Shown here: positions 26,012 to 39,542 of the stretch, piece after piece | Layout of the letters: every line of letters begins with the position of its first letter | Position numbering within the stretch: the stretch's first letter is position 1 | Assembly (NCBI GenBank): GCA_026182355.1 | Contig: JAPFBL010000542.1 | Span: forward strand, 1-64,000 | Length of the DNA stretch: 64,000 nt | Direction of reading: 5' to 3' | Origin: Hermatobates lingyangjiaoensis | Lineage: Eukaryota > Arthropoda > Insecta > Hemiptera > Hermatobatidae | Position numbers and translations under genes: made by a program | The notes under the pieces: generated by a model | What the model was told of the DNA's origin: nothing | Database searches by the model: none | Seen by the model: the letters and a program-made list of their open reading frames with translations, nothing else

Positions 26012-26294
26012 TTACGAAAAAAAGAAGGAAATAAACACCTCTGCTCTGACTAGAAGAAGGGATATAACAATGAGAAGAGCAACGACGATGAATATGAAAG
26101 TGTTGAAAAGCGCTCTGTGATACATCCAGGCCTGCCACTGGTGGAAGTAGAGGAATCTATTGCGTAGCTGTGGAGGAAGCTCGAACTGAGAAGGTAGAGG
26201 GTAGAGGGATTGGAACAAGTCCAAGAGCAAGGCTCGAGCCAGTTCATTGCCATCGCTTGAAGGGTCTAGGTTATCATTGACGCAGATGAACTTC
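26012..26294 (-). CDS. GNPTAB: GNPTAB terminal exon (CR4, TM helix, stop)
   Basis: 283 bases including the stop. Encodes [40 protein letters not shown] and a C-terminal membrane helix. Human has [31 protein letters not shown]. The cytosolic tail is only about ten residues ([11 protein letters not shown]), shorter than the human basic tail. The frame running upstream of 26294 is intron. Confidence 0.97.
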
Positions 26295-29200
26295 CTAAAA
26301 CAAGAAAACATGCATAATAACAGTGGTGTACCAATAGTGAGGCAGGGGGGAGGAGCGAGTCGCCCCGGACGAAACTTTAAGAGGGGGTTAACATTGAAAA
26401 AATGAAAAAAAAATCTGAAATGAACATAACAGAAAACATGCATAATAACAGTGGTGTACCAAGGGGGAGGGAGAGAGAGAGGAGTGGTCCGCCCCGGACG
26501 AAACTTTGAGAGGGTTAACATAGAAAAAATGAAAAAAAAAGATAACAAAAAATGTGAAATAAGAATAACAGAAAACATGCATAATAACAGTGACGTACCA
26601 AGGGGGAGGGGCGGACCATCCCAGGTGAGATTTTCAGAGGGTTAACATAGAAAAAAAAAAATTTAAAGGATACAAAAAAAAAAAAAAATTTTAACAATAG
26701 TTTTGAAGATGCAATTTTTTTAATTAACATGGTTTACCAATGGTTTAAAGGATTTTAATGTAATTCTCCGAAAAATATGAAGGTTAAAAAGAAAAAAAAT
26801 TTATTTAAAGATGATACATAAATCTTTTTTGCATAGCCAATTAAGTTTTTAAGATCGTAATTGTTTTTATGTTTTATGTATTTAATATTGTTTTTAAACG
26901 GATTTTTCAACTGTAATATTTGTAAATTAAAAATAAATTTATTTTAAATTTTTCGTAAATTTTTTTTTAAAGGGCTTGAAAGTTTCTTATATTTGTTTGC
27001 ATAGCTAGTTAATTTATCGTAACCATTTTTTGTTTTTATAATTTGACTTAAATACTCTCTTCTTGAAAAACTTTTTTTCTTCTACTACGTGTATATTTCA
27101 TAGTTCGTACTGAAATAAGTTGAAAGTCTGGGACTATAACAGGTTAAATTTATTCCATGTATCAAATATTTTTTTCTGTTTTCTTTAAATATCTTTCTGG
27201 GATTTCGACGGTTAACGGATTATCAACAGCCATTCTGGTGGGGGGGGGGGGGGGGGGGAAAACAGTTTGACATGACCTGGGCGTAAAGAGCTTGCTACAA
27301 CTTAAATCATAACTAACGGGACTAATTATTATCGTTAAACTTATAATTTATTGTTGTTTATCCTCAATTATGTACATTTTGTTTAGTTCTCTTATCAATT
27401 CGATACATGATACAGAAATTGGATGTTAATGTATTATTTTTTACTATCAGGACCCGTAGAAGAGCGACGATCTGCCTTAAAAGACTTGGGTAAACATGAT
27501 CATATATAGAGAGTTATGGCTGTTTCATGTATGGATATAATCTAATGTTGAAGAATCAAAATTTTAGGAACATTTTCAGAAAGGAGGTAATTACTTGAAT
27601 TGCATGAAACTTGAATCCGTAACTAATCGGTAATTACTAATGACCAATTACTAATTACTAATGTAATTAGTAATAATGACTAATGACCTGCACAGCATTA
27701 TGGGTTATTAAATATTAATTTTGTCTCATCGGATTAAGCGTGGCACCTTAGGTACAAAGCTACATACATGCAAGCTAATGTAACTGCTAATTAATATAAA
27801 AATTATTCTTATCTTTTAAAAAATGTAAATTCTAATAAATCACTTATTTTGAAGATCACAGATTTAAATGAAATTAAATAAATAGTAATTAGAAAACTCA
27901 TTAATTACTAAATATTGGTCAAACTGGTAAATCATTAAAGACACGTGTAAAACAACACCAATATAACGTAAGTAGACAGGAAAAAAGTAGTGCCTTATTC
28001 TTGCATATAAAAAATGAAAATCATCATATTGATTGGACAGGAGCTAAATTTATTACGTATGAAAAATCAATGTTGTTAAGAAATATTATTGAATCGTCTC
28101 TAATTAAATTTAATAGATGTAATATTATAAACATTAGTAACGGTCTCTTCAAACTTGATACTTTCGTCACGAGGGCAATAGCCTCTTCAAAGAGGGTTGA
28201 CAGGTAGCGGATAGTTTTTTACTTTTTCTTACTGTACTCCTTTGTTTCTCCAAACATCCCTTTCTATACATTAGTCCTTTCCTGCACTTTCACTCTTTTA
28301 AAATACCACTCTTCCCTCCCACTCTTCTCAACTCCTCACCAGATGTTCTCTCCATCTAGTGTTTCAGTTGGGTTTTTGACTCTGACGAAGACCGCTTGTA
28401 ACGGTTGAAAGATCTTATTCTTGTTTTCCCATTTTCTTATTGTGGTTTGATAATTGATTATTTCACGTGTTTCTGTGAAATCTTTTTATATAACTTACAT
28501 CTGATTAATTTCATTGAAATTTGTCAAACAGTGGTGCGTCTTGGGGAGTGATAACCGAATCTTGGATATATGCCCACCCACACATCAAACATCATAAAAT
28601 AATTCAGCAGACCTCAAGATGAGTAAATTCAATATTTTAAAATCGATTTTTTGCGTTCATATACTTTACTTACAGTACTATAAAAAAAAATCTTTAATCT
28701 CTAATTATAGGGTAAGAAAGTTAATAAAATATAATAATATAAACAACGCATTTCGAACACGTAATGTTCTTCTTCAGATACTAACTAACAACATACAATG
28801 GCATCAGAGAGTTATCTATACATGGATACACATACCCATCCTTGGGTACATGTACATTTCTATTTCCTTATTTTATTTTGTACTATTTACTTTATACTAT
28901 AAATAACTTTCTGATGCCATTGTATTTTTTTAATTAATCCCTGAAGAAGAACACTATGTGTTCGAAACGCGTTGTTTATATTATTAAATTGTGTTAGCTT
29001 TCTTATCCTACAATTAGAGATTAAAGGCTTTTTTTTTATTATACTGTAGTAAAGTATAGTGAACACAAAAGAATTTTGTTTTAAAAATTGATTGAGTTTA
29101 CACATGTTAAGGACTGCTGAGTTAGTTTGATAATGTTTGATGTATTGGTGGTGATGCTGTATGCATGACTTGGTAATCACCAGCAACCTTTTGTTTTACC

Positions 29201-32200
29201 TTACAATGAGTAAATATCACTTATTTCAATAAAAGAATGTTCCTTTACTTTGGATTGAGTCTAGTTGAATCCAAAGTGTTGACAAGAAGTGTGATGTTGG
29301 ATGTGATCATTGAAAAAGAAGTAAGAGAGTCAGCTGTTTCTTGAGGAACAACACTGAATTGATATTTTGGAACAACTCTGAGGTTATCAAATAATCTGGA
29401 CATAGGTTCACAGTTCATCAAGGACTTTTGCAAAATAAGCGCTTCCTGAAACAAAAACAAATAAAAAAAAACTTTAATTTTGTTTGTCTATATACATATA
29501 TAATCATAGGTTAGGTTAGGTTAGGTTGCAGTGGCAGTCCCACAAGGGAACACACTTAGGCCGAGCATTGGCCCTTTGTGATACCACACAATGAAGATTG
29601 ATTCTACAGTGGGAGTCCCAAATTTTGCCTAACTCAAGTGTATTTAGAGTAGGGATCTTTAACGAGTACCTGACATCGTACAGGCTCGGGACTGACGGTT
29701 TAACGTCCTTCTCTGAGGGACGACTTGCTGAGAATTATTCACCTCCCGCGTGAATAAATCGAGGGCCAGGTGGGGATTGAACCCCGGTCCTATCAGTTCA
29801 GAGGCGAGCACGTATCCACTGAGCTAGCCTGGCCTATTATTTCATGTCATAAGATGATTATTTTTTTCTTATAATTAAATTACTTGTGCACATTCCCAAT
29901 AGATAATTAATAAATGTACTTTGTCTATAAGCCTTTGTTTTTTAAAAATACTTCATGACCTGGAAATAAGCATAATTCATTGCAGATATTGGAATTGTGC
30001 CTCGTATCGGAATAGGAATGGAATGTTTCATGCGGTATCGTGACTCGTATCGGAAAAGGAATCGAATGTTTAATGCAGTATCGTGACTCGTATCGGAATA
30101 GGAATCGAATGTTTTTAATGCAGTATCGTGACTCGTATCGGAATAGGAATGGAATGTTTAATGCAGTATCGTGACTCGTATCGGAATAGGAATCGAATGT
30201 TTAATGCAATATCGTGACTCGTATCGTAATAAGAATCGAATGTTTTTAATGCAGTATCGTGACTCGTATCGGAATAGGAATCGAATGTTTAATGCAGTAT
30301 CGTGACTCGTATCGGAATAGGAATGGAATGTTTAATGCAGTATCGTGACTCGTATCGGAATAGGAATCGAATGTTTAATGCAATATCGTGACTCGTATCG
30401 TAATAAGAATCGAATGTTTTTAATGCAGTATCGTGACTCGTATCGGAATAGGAATGGAATGTTTCATGCGGTATCGTGACTCGTATCGGAATAGGAATGG
30501 AATGTTTAATGCAGTATCGTGACTCGTATCGGAATAGGAATGGAATGTTCAATGCAGTATCGTGACTCGTATCGGAATAGGAATCGAATGTTTAATGCAG
30601 TATCGTGACTCGTATCGGAATAGGAATCGAATGTTTAATGCAGTATCGTGACTCGTATCGGAACGGTTAAAAAATTTTGGTATAGTTCCATCACTAAAGT
30701 GTACGATTTATGAAAGGTAATTACTGTAATAAAAATAATTAATCTATAACTTTTAAAAAGTCCTATTACCGTTTCACTATCGGCATTTGTGTACGATGAT
30801 CGATCCTTTTTGCTGCACCTTCTCAAAATCCCTTCAAATTCATCAAGAAAGTCCTTTTCAATTGTTGATTTATAAAGTTGGACAAGAAATGTTCTTATTT
30901 CTCTTTCTGATAAAGATCTGAAACACAATAAGAATGAAACATTTGAAACTTCACAACGAACATAGACATGATAGTATAAACAGTTCCCGTTAAATAAACG
31001 AAGTTAGGCAACATTGGCAGTGGTTGTAGTTGGATAGGTGACATCATGTGCAATGGCACCTTCGTTAATCAGTGGTTAATCAGTGCAGAATTCAAAATGA
31101 GACACACTGGGATAGCACATAAGGTGTAACCCTTACACTGGTGTTGCAAGGCGAGGGCGGTCCTCTCCGAGGGTCTCGTCCCAGTTTAGAGTGAAGGGAA
31201 AAATAATAATCACGGTGATTATTTGTACAATAGAAGTGCATTTAATTATTATCATAATATTTAATTAAATTTAAATAACTATTCCCTAATAATTATTGAT
31301 TATAAATAATTACTTGCACAATCGAATTATGTTTTAAATATGCTACTCAGTTCCTTACTACTTCATTTCTCAACCAAACTTAACAAAAGATTATCTAAGC
31401 TACCATAATTACTTTCAGAAGAAATTGAAATCTAGTTAATGGTGAGCTAACTTTTTTTTGGATCAAGTATAATGTGCATACACGTACACAACTGACTTAC
31501 ATAATAATGACGTACAATATAAATTAACGTCCACATCAGAGGAAGAAGTTCAGAAATCTGACAGGCCTTAATTAAATATTGACAATAATATATTACTACA
31601 TATAATATACAATTACTTTATATAATATATATGATCAAACCACAATAAGAAAATGGGAAAACAAGACTAAGATCTTAGTCTTGTTTTCCCATTTTCTTAT
31701 AAACAGCATAATTTAGGTAATTTGAATATCACCGACAATATAATAATAGTAAATATATAATACAAGTTCCGTGAGTATTATGTATTATATATATATATAT
31801 ATATATAATACATAATACTCACGGAACTTGTATTATATATTTACTATTATTATATTGTCGGTGATATTCAAATTACCTAAATTATGCTGTTTGAAATAAT
31901 CAAATTTAATTTTAATAACTTCTTTAATTACAGCATCTTCATTATGAGTGACCGTGGGTTGACCCATGCCTGAACGTGACAATATTGAGTATCAGTACCA
32001 GTTGGATTCTAACGAAGACCGCTTGTTACGGTTAAAAGATCTTGGTCTTTTTTCTCATTTCTTATTGTTTCACGTGTTTATTGTCAAATCTTATTATTGC
32101 AAACATATAAAATCACTACTATATTTCGGTGGCCTTATCATCAGAAAGATAGATGGTGAATCGCTCCGAAGACTGGCATGAACTAATATATATATATTTC

Positions 32201-35200
32201 ATTAAACACTTTTTGCACCTTTGTTTCAGTTTCTTTTCTTGTTAACTTTTCTAATTTTCTAATTAGTGTTTTGATGTTTTGTTTTAATGTAATTTTGAAG
32301 CTACATGTAGAGGAGTCAGCGAGCAGGAATGCAGAAGATAATTGAAATTAGGCTTAGCCTTAGAGTCAGCGAGCAGGAATGCAGAAGATAATTGAAATTA
32401 GGCTTAGCCTTAGGGACAAATATCGAGTTTAAACGGTTTCAATTGAGTGAGCATAGCCTTATCGTAACCTCCCTTATTTATGTAACATTATGCATGTCGA
32501 CTGTGTTATTGTTTTTTGTATAGTTTTTTAATCTTAGTTTATATAAATTTCTAGCCTTAGTCTGTTAAATTTTTAAAAAAATACCCTGAAGATGGTCCAT
32601 GGAGACTGAAACGTCGGTTAATTGTTAATAAGTGTATATTGTGAACAATGAGTTTTAAAGATAAAACTTTTGGGCAATTAATATTTCATTTCCCAGAAAC
32701 ATCAAAACACTAATTAGAAATTAGAAAAGTTAACAAGAAAAGAAACTAAAACAAAGTTTGTTACAAAATGATACATAAAATGAATGTTTAACAAGATTTC
32801 ACAGAAAACACGTGAAATAGAAAAGACCGTTTTTGCCACTGTAGGGAATTCATAAATGAGATTAGGATCTCTGAATCAGCACAAATCGTCTTCGTCAGTT
32901 CGAGTATGACTCTGACAAAGATCAGTTATTAGTTGATAGATCTGAGTCCTATTTCTGAATTTCTTACTGTGGTTTACATATGTATGCATGTTTCAAGTGC
33001 TTATGATGACACACCTATAGGTTATATATGTATATATTATAAATAATACTATCAGGTTACCCAGAATTGTCAGTGTCATATTTGGCAAACAATTCGGAGT
33101 CAGTCAGATTTCTTTTTTCATTCATTATGAATTGAGTATAAGTGAAGGCCAATTGAATGTCATCTGGGCTGCGAAACTTGTGCGAGGAAGTCCTCTCAAA
33201 ATCTTTACTGAACCTGAAAAAAGAAAAAAAAATAATAAACAAAACAATCAATTACTAAAACTTACACCGAATACATAGTGCAGTAAGTGCAACACCACGG
33301 AACCCCCCCCCCCCCCTTTATTTCCATTGGCATAGTCCAGGAGTTTCCAAGGGGTCTATATCGACCCCCAGGGTAGATTAAGACCCCCAGGGTCGATTAA
33401 GACCCCCCAGGTCTTCGAGGAAGACCTTTTCATATAATGAAATTATTTCAATTTCAATAATGAAAATAAATGTTATTATGTTTCCCATAAAAGTTTCAAA
33501 GAACAAAGTTTAAAATCGACTATGAGTTACTATATTCTCTCTAAAATCATGTTTTTTGTAAAATATTCTGATCTGAAACAAAGTATTTTGTATATATTAC
33601 TTATAAACTTTTATAGATTTAGACTAAGGTACGACCTAAAAAACTACACATATAAACCTTGTCGAAATGTTATCGAATAAGGTGTTAAGTTGGTTAGGCT
33701 AGGTTACGTTGCAGTAACAGTCCCAGAAGGGAATAGATATAGACCAAATATTGTCCCTTTATGATACAACACAATGAAGATTTATTTTAAATTTAAAAAA
33801 ATTAAATGAAACTTAAATTTTAGGATATGGGAGTCCTAAACATTACCTAACACAATTATGTCAAGAGTAGGGATTTTTAACGGATACCTGACATCGTACA
33901 GGCTTGGGACCGACGGCTTAACCTCTTCTCTGAGATATGACGAGCTCAGATTTATTCACATACCATGTGAATCAAGGACCAGAGTCGATATTGAACCCCG
34001 GATCTACCAGTCCAGATGCGAGCTTGTTAACCACTGAGCTTACCTCGCTCTCTCTCTCTAACTTGGTTAACTAATGGCTAAAAACATTGGGAAGATTCTG
34101 CATTTGGATGGGTGACTTCACCTGCCGTTGACGCCTCCTGTAGAAAGGCTGGCCCATGTTTGAATGAGCATAGAATAAGAATAATAAATACTTTCACTCC
34201 CCTCTCTCCCTCCGTACAGCACCAAAGGCAATAAGCCTCTATACGGGTAGATGTAGGGGAAAAAACTTGTCCATTTGGTAGTGAAGCAAAATGCAAGTGA
34301 TTATTCGTCAATATTTTTTGTTTAACTGTTAAAAGAACTGACTTTTAGTGGAGAATTTCAAAAATTACGTCTCCACAACAAAATAAAGGTTAAAATGAAA
34401 ACTAACAACGTGTTTAGAACGTTCAGTGTTCTTCTTCCGGTTTATACTCGTATCTCATACAAATCGAATATGAGTTACTATATTACCTCTACAGTCATGC
34501 TTTTGTAAAATATTCTGATCTGAAGCAATTAATTCTGAAGTGATTATCATCTGATGTAATCATTATTATCTGATATTATCATCAATAATTTTTTTTATTG
34601 TTTAAACCGATCCCCTAGCGGGTGATAACGTCAGCCGTTTACCGGCTTTTTGTTTGCTCGGTGATACTACAGATTCTACATTGGGAGCCCTAAACTTTGC
34701 ATAACTCAAGAGCATTTCGAGTAGGGATCTTTTAACGAGTACCTGACATTGTACAGGCTAAGCACCGATGGCTTAACGTACTCATTCACCTCCCGCGTGA
34801 AAAAATCGAGGGCCAGGTGGAGATCGAACCCCGGAGTACCAACCCAGAGGCGATTACGTTACCATTCAGCTAACCTGACTCCCTTTTATCATCAATCATT
34901 TACATCTGATGTAAATCTGGAGAAGAACACTAAGTGTTCGAAACATGTTGTTAGTTTTGATATTAAACTCGTGTATGAGTGTGTAATGTGTGAGAGTGTG
35001 TGTATGTGTATGTGTGTGTGAGTAAGTGAGCGTGTGTGTATGTGTGTGTGAGAGTGAGCGTGTGTGTATGTGTGTGTGAGAGTGAGCGTGTGTGTATGTG
35101 TGTGTCTGAGTGAGTGAGTAAGTGAGTGTGTGTGTGTGCGTGCGTGCGTGTGTGTGTGTGAGTAAGTGAGCGTGTGTGTGAGTGTGTGAGTATGTGTGTG

Positions 35201-35221
35201 TGAGTGTGTGAGTGAGTGTGT

Positions 35222-35272
<51 letters not shown>

Positions 35273-38200
35273 AACAGATTGCACAAGTAATGAAGCACTG
35301 ACTTTGACTCCATGCTGGTGATGATTTGTTTGTCAATGAGGATTGGTATATGGGCAGGCACTTTCCTCACTCTATAGCCATACTCCTTGTTCAAAACAGT
35401 GTTCACAAACACTAGGGATTCAGCGTAGTTATCATAAGTTTGTTGCCTGTCTCCAGAGGCACTGGGGTCATGTACCAACGGTAAAGAGCTCCTGAAATTC
35501 ATAAACGTGAATCAGTCAACATCATTTTAATAAAACAATCATATATATACCGGAATTTGTTAACGACCGACAAGTAAGCAAAAAAATGCTTTGATGCAGA
35601 TAATGTGAACTCATAGACCTATCGTTGATTTGTGGAGAGGATAGTCATTCAACGCCCAGGCGTTATATTCACCCAAATCTATAAACATAAAAAACAAGTG
35701 CCAGTTATTCACTCTAAAGAAATGTTGCAATGACTCCAATCCGAAACGGAAGAGTATAATTTTCATGAATATTTTCAAGGTGAAGTATTGTTGAAAAAGT
35801 AACACAACAAAATAGCTGATACACGATTTCGAAATCTCTTAATCTATAAGAAGTCCCTTTTTAATTACTTTTTCATCACCTAAAACAACTCTACTACCTG
35901 TAATCGGGAGTATACTGTTCGTAAACCTAAAGTGTCGTAAAGTAAGAAAACTAAGACAAAATACTTCAACGGTGTAGTCTCGTGAATTTTGCACATCTAA
36001 TATCTATATTTAGTCAAAGAAACAAAACAATGACAAAATACATCAACGGTGTTGTCTCCGGTGATTAGCACATCAAACCTAAATATTTAGTCAAAGTAAG
36101 AAACGTATGACAAAATACTTCAACGGTGTTGTCTTGCGTGTTTTGAACATCTAATATATATATATTTAGTCAAAGTATGAAAAGTAAGAAAAAATACTTC
36201 AACGTTGTTGTCTCGCGTTTTTTGAACATCTAATATATATATTTAGTCAAAGTAACAAAACTATGACAAAATACTTCAACGGAGTTGTATCCTGTGTTCT
36301 TAACATTTAACATATATATTTAGTCAAAGTATGAAAATGTGACAAAATACTTCAACGGTTTTGTCTCGCGTGTTTTAAACATGTTATATATATATTTTGT
36401 CAAAATCCGAAAACTATGACAAAATACTTCAACGGTGTTCTCTCGCGTGTTCTGAACATCTAATATACATATTTAGTCAAAGTAAGAAACTATGACAGAA
36501 TACTTCAACGGTGTTGTCTCGCATGTTTTGAACATCTAATATACATATTTAGTCAAAGTAAGAAACTATGACAGAATACTTCAACGGTGTTGCTCGCGTG
36601 TTTTGAACATCTAATATATATATTTAGTCAAAGTATGAAAACTATGACAAAATACTTCAACGGTGTTGTCTCCTGTGATTTGCACATCTAACATATATGT
36701 TTAGTCAAACTATGAAAGCTATGACAAAATACTTCAACGGTGTTGTTTTTTCGTCTTTTGAACATCTAATATATATATTTAGTCAAAGTAACAAATCTGT
36801 GACAGAATACTTCAACGGTATTTACGTGTTGTGTGTTCGTAATTTTACTTCACTAAAGTGGATTTACAGTATGGATCTTTAATGAGTACTTGATTTCGTA
36901 CAGGCTCTGGACTGACGGCTTAACGTCCTCCCTGACTGAGGACGTTCTAAGATTTTTTCATCTTCCACGTGGATAAATCGAGGGAAGAGTGGGTATTGAA
37001 CCTGAGACCTACCAGTTCAAAGGCGAGCACATTGCCACTAGGCTAACCTCCCCCCTAGGATATACACTACCCTACACTAATAAACTGGAATAGACTAAAT
37101 CAAAAATTCCCTTAAGTACATTAACCAGGCAATGCGGGTTTCGTAAAACAGAAAATGGATACTAATGAACAAATAAGACGCACTTTTCACTAATTTTCTG
37201 CTTGTGACACCCACACGTATAGTTTTTAAACTTTAATGCCGTTATAGGGGAAGAAATTGCTCGCCCATTTTAGTTACGAGCGATCAACACTACCCATTTA
37301 TTTCTTCATGAAAAGTTGTTAATTTGACTTCACTGAACTTTATAAGAATAGGGATCTTTAAAGAGTATTTAACATCAAACGAATTCAGGATCTTACAGCT
37401 TTACGACCACTCCGGAGGGAGGAGTAAGCAAGATTTTTATTGTCCACATGGAAAATATAGTATTAATATTTTAATATTAATAAAATTTTAATATTTAAAA
37501 ATATTATATTTATTTTAAATTTACATTAAATAAATATAAATATAATAATAGTATCATAAATATAATAAATATTAATTTAATTTATATAATTGTTATATAT
37601 AAGTTTTATATATAATAATATAACTTCGAACTATGAAGTTTCAGGACTAAAAAGGTAAACTTTTAGCATTTTAGACTAAATCTGTACCCTAAAACGAAGA
37701 AGCGTTTTAAGTAATTTTAACATATTTAACGTAACTTTAATGAAAAGAGATAAAAGATTACTTTCATACGAAGTCAGTCAGTTGGGTTTAGACTCTGACG
37801 AAGACCGCTTGTTACGGTTGAAAGATCTTTCATTGAAGGTATTTCAAGTTTTAACTTTCCGCTAACATAGTATCACCGTAGGCGTAAAGTTAAGTTGTTA
37901 CTAAAGATAATAAATGAAGGTGTCGGAAAAAAAGAAAAAAATCTGGAGTGGCCTGCACTCAACTTTACTATAAGTAAACTTAATATCAATGTTCTTGGGT
38001 ATATAATATATAATGTCTCATTTAAGCATAATGTAAACATTTAAATGGGAGATGCTTATTAGTCTTTCATTTCTGAGGTAGTACAGATAGTGATTGATCC
38101 ACTTATCAATATATAAGCTTATTTTTGTATACCACACCACTGATCCAAATAATCTCATTAGCATAACTACAGTAGTAGAAACATTTTTGAAAAGCCAAAC

Positions 38201-39510
38201 TGAAAATTTCTTGATACGAAATAATCTCCTACAAGAGAACATGCGTTTGTTCAAATAGCTAGTGGATTTTTTATATCGGTTACTTTACCTCCTTCTACAT
38301 TGAATATTTAAGTCAAATTTTCAAATTTAAATCAGAAAAATACTCTTATTTTCTCTGAAAACATCATAAACATCCAAGAAAAAATGTCCTTTTAAGATAC
38401 TTTATAACTAAGGATATACAATTATTACATTTATTAATCTTCAAACGAAAGATTTCCATTTTGAATTATGTTTTACATTTTTGGTTTTTTATAGAATTAT
38501 TATACTGGGATTATTATGGCTTCTTAGTATTTATTAAAATCATTTTCCTTTCTCTTTATCGAAAATCATATATACCAATTTTCTCTGAGTGAGTGTTATC
38601 TTTTTTCCTGCGTCTTGTACTCTGTTATAACCTTGCTATGAATGTATATTGGGAAAAAATATATTAGTAATTAACCAGTTTACATACTCAACTCAAAGTC
38701 GAAGCCAGCTATTCAATATTATTTAAATCATTTATAGTTGGAAGATTCTAATTTTTGAAAATAATAAATATGAACTATTAGACTAGAATAGTCTAATCTT
38801 ATCTCAGCAGTTTTGCTCAAAAAATTTCTATTCAATGTAAACATTGTAAAAAATATCAAAAATTCGACACATATAGCAGGTTATCCCTTAGTCTAGGATA
38901 AACAAACAGTTTTTATAGCTTTATTGCTCTTTCCCATATTTGAAACTTCATGAATATTTTTTTATGAATTGTTAATTTTTTGTTCCATTTATGGTCAAAT
39001 TTTCACGAGTTTTTAATGAGCCCTTTAGCAACAAAAAAAAAATTTCTGAAAACAGAAATCGTTTGGTGAATGTAATTTTGAAAAAAATTATTTCAAATCA
39101 TTTTCCATATAATGTTCTATTTTTAGGCATAGTTTCATTTTGATCCGTCAAACGATATGTCTTGTATCGCTCTCACAAGCTTTGAGATTGAATTATAAGT
39201 CAAAATTTTTACATTTTATTGAAAACAATATTTCCAGTTGTTTTAAAATTCTGAATATATTTTTTGTTTGTTTCATTTGTAACCTCAAAGATAATGTCAA
39301 AATTTCAAAACTCTAGGGTTATCAGTTTAGGAGAAATAAATGTTTTAAAAAAAACGGTTTTTGGCAAAAAAAGTGACTTTCCCATCATGCATAATTCTTC
39401 CCAAACAATAGGGATCTTCGTCTAAATGGGGCCCATTTTTGTGTAAAATATCAACTTGATCCATCAAAGATTCTGGACCGTAGCGTGGTAACAAGCAATG
39501 CTAACACACG

Positions 39511-39542
<32 letters not shown>

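Larger units (their letters stand above)
28650..29065. mobile_element. Inverted pair of ACGCGT-family PLE ends
   Basis: The outer segments (ATACTTTACTTACAGTA..TCTCTAATTATAGG at 28660-28715 and its reverse complement at 29005-29062) flank two hammerhead-bearing arms in opposite orientation. The outer ends match the subterminal motif of element X, so this looks like a PLE pair next to or inside an element-X end. Confidence 0.65.

Noticed and set aside
26388..26730. Phe-rich minus-strand frames upstream of the GNPTAB terminal exon
   Set aside because: Poly-T of intronic tandem repeats; a clear acceptor at 26296-26295 starts the real exon.
29504..29522. Telomeric TTAGG repeat (interstitial telomere)
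   Set aside because: Only about three and a half pentamers, and the same motif starts other SINE copies; it belongs to the SINE tail.
30001..30662. Regular short repeats resembling a CRISPR array
   Set aside because: Units are contiguous with no unique spacers, and the setting is a eukaryotic intron.
34892..35502. Long His-Thr-rich open frames on the minus strand
   Set aside because: They are translations of the GT microsatellite; only the part at 35309-35491 is a real (GNPTAB) exon.
35611..35805. Possible extra GNPTAB exon between LNR and CR3 exons
   Set aside because: No similarity to the missing LNR2 or DMAP domain, and the neighbouring exons already join in phase without it.
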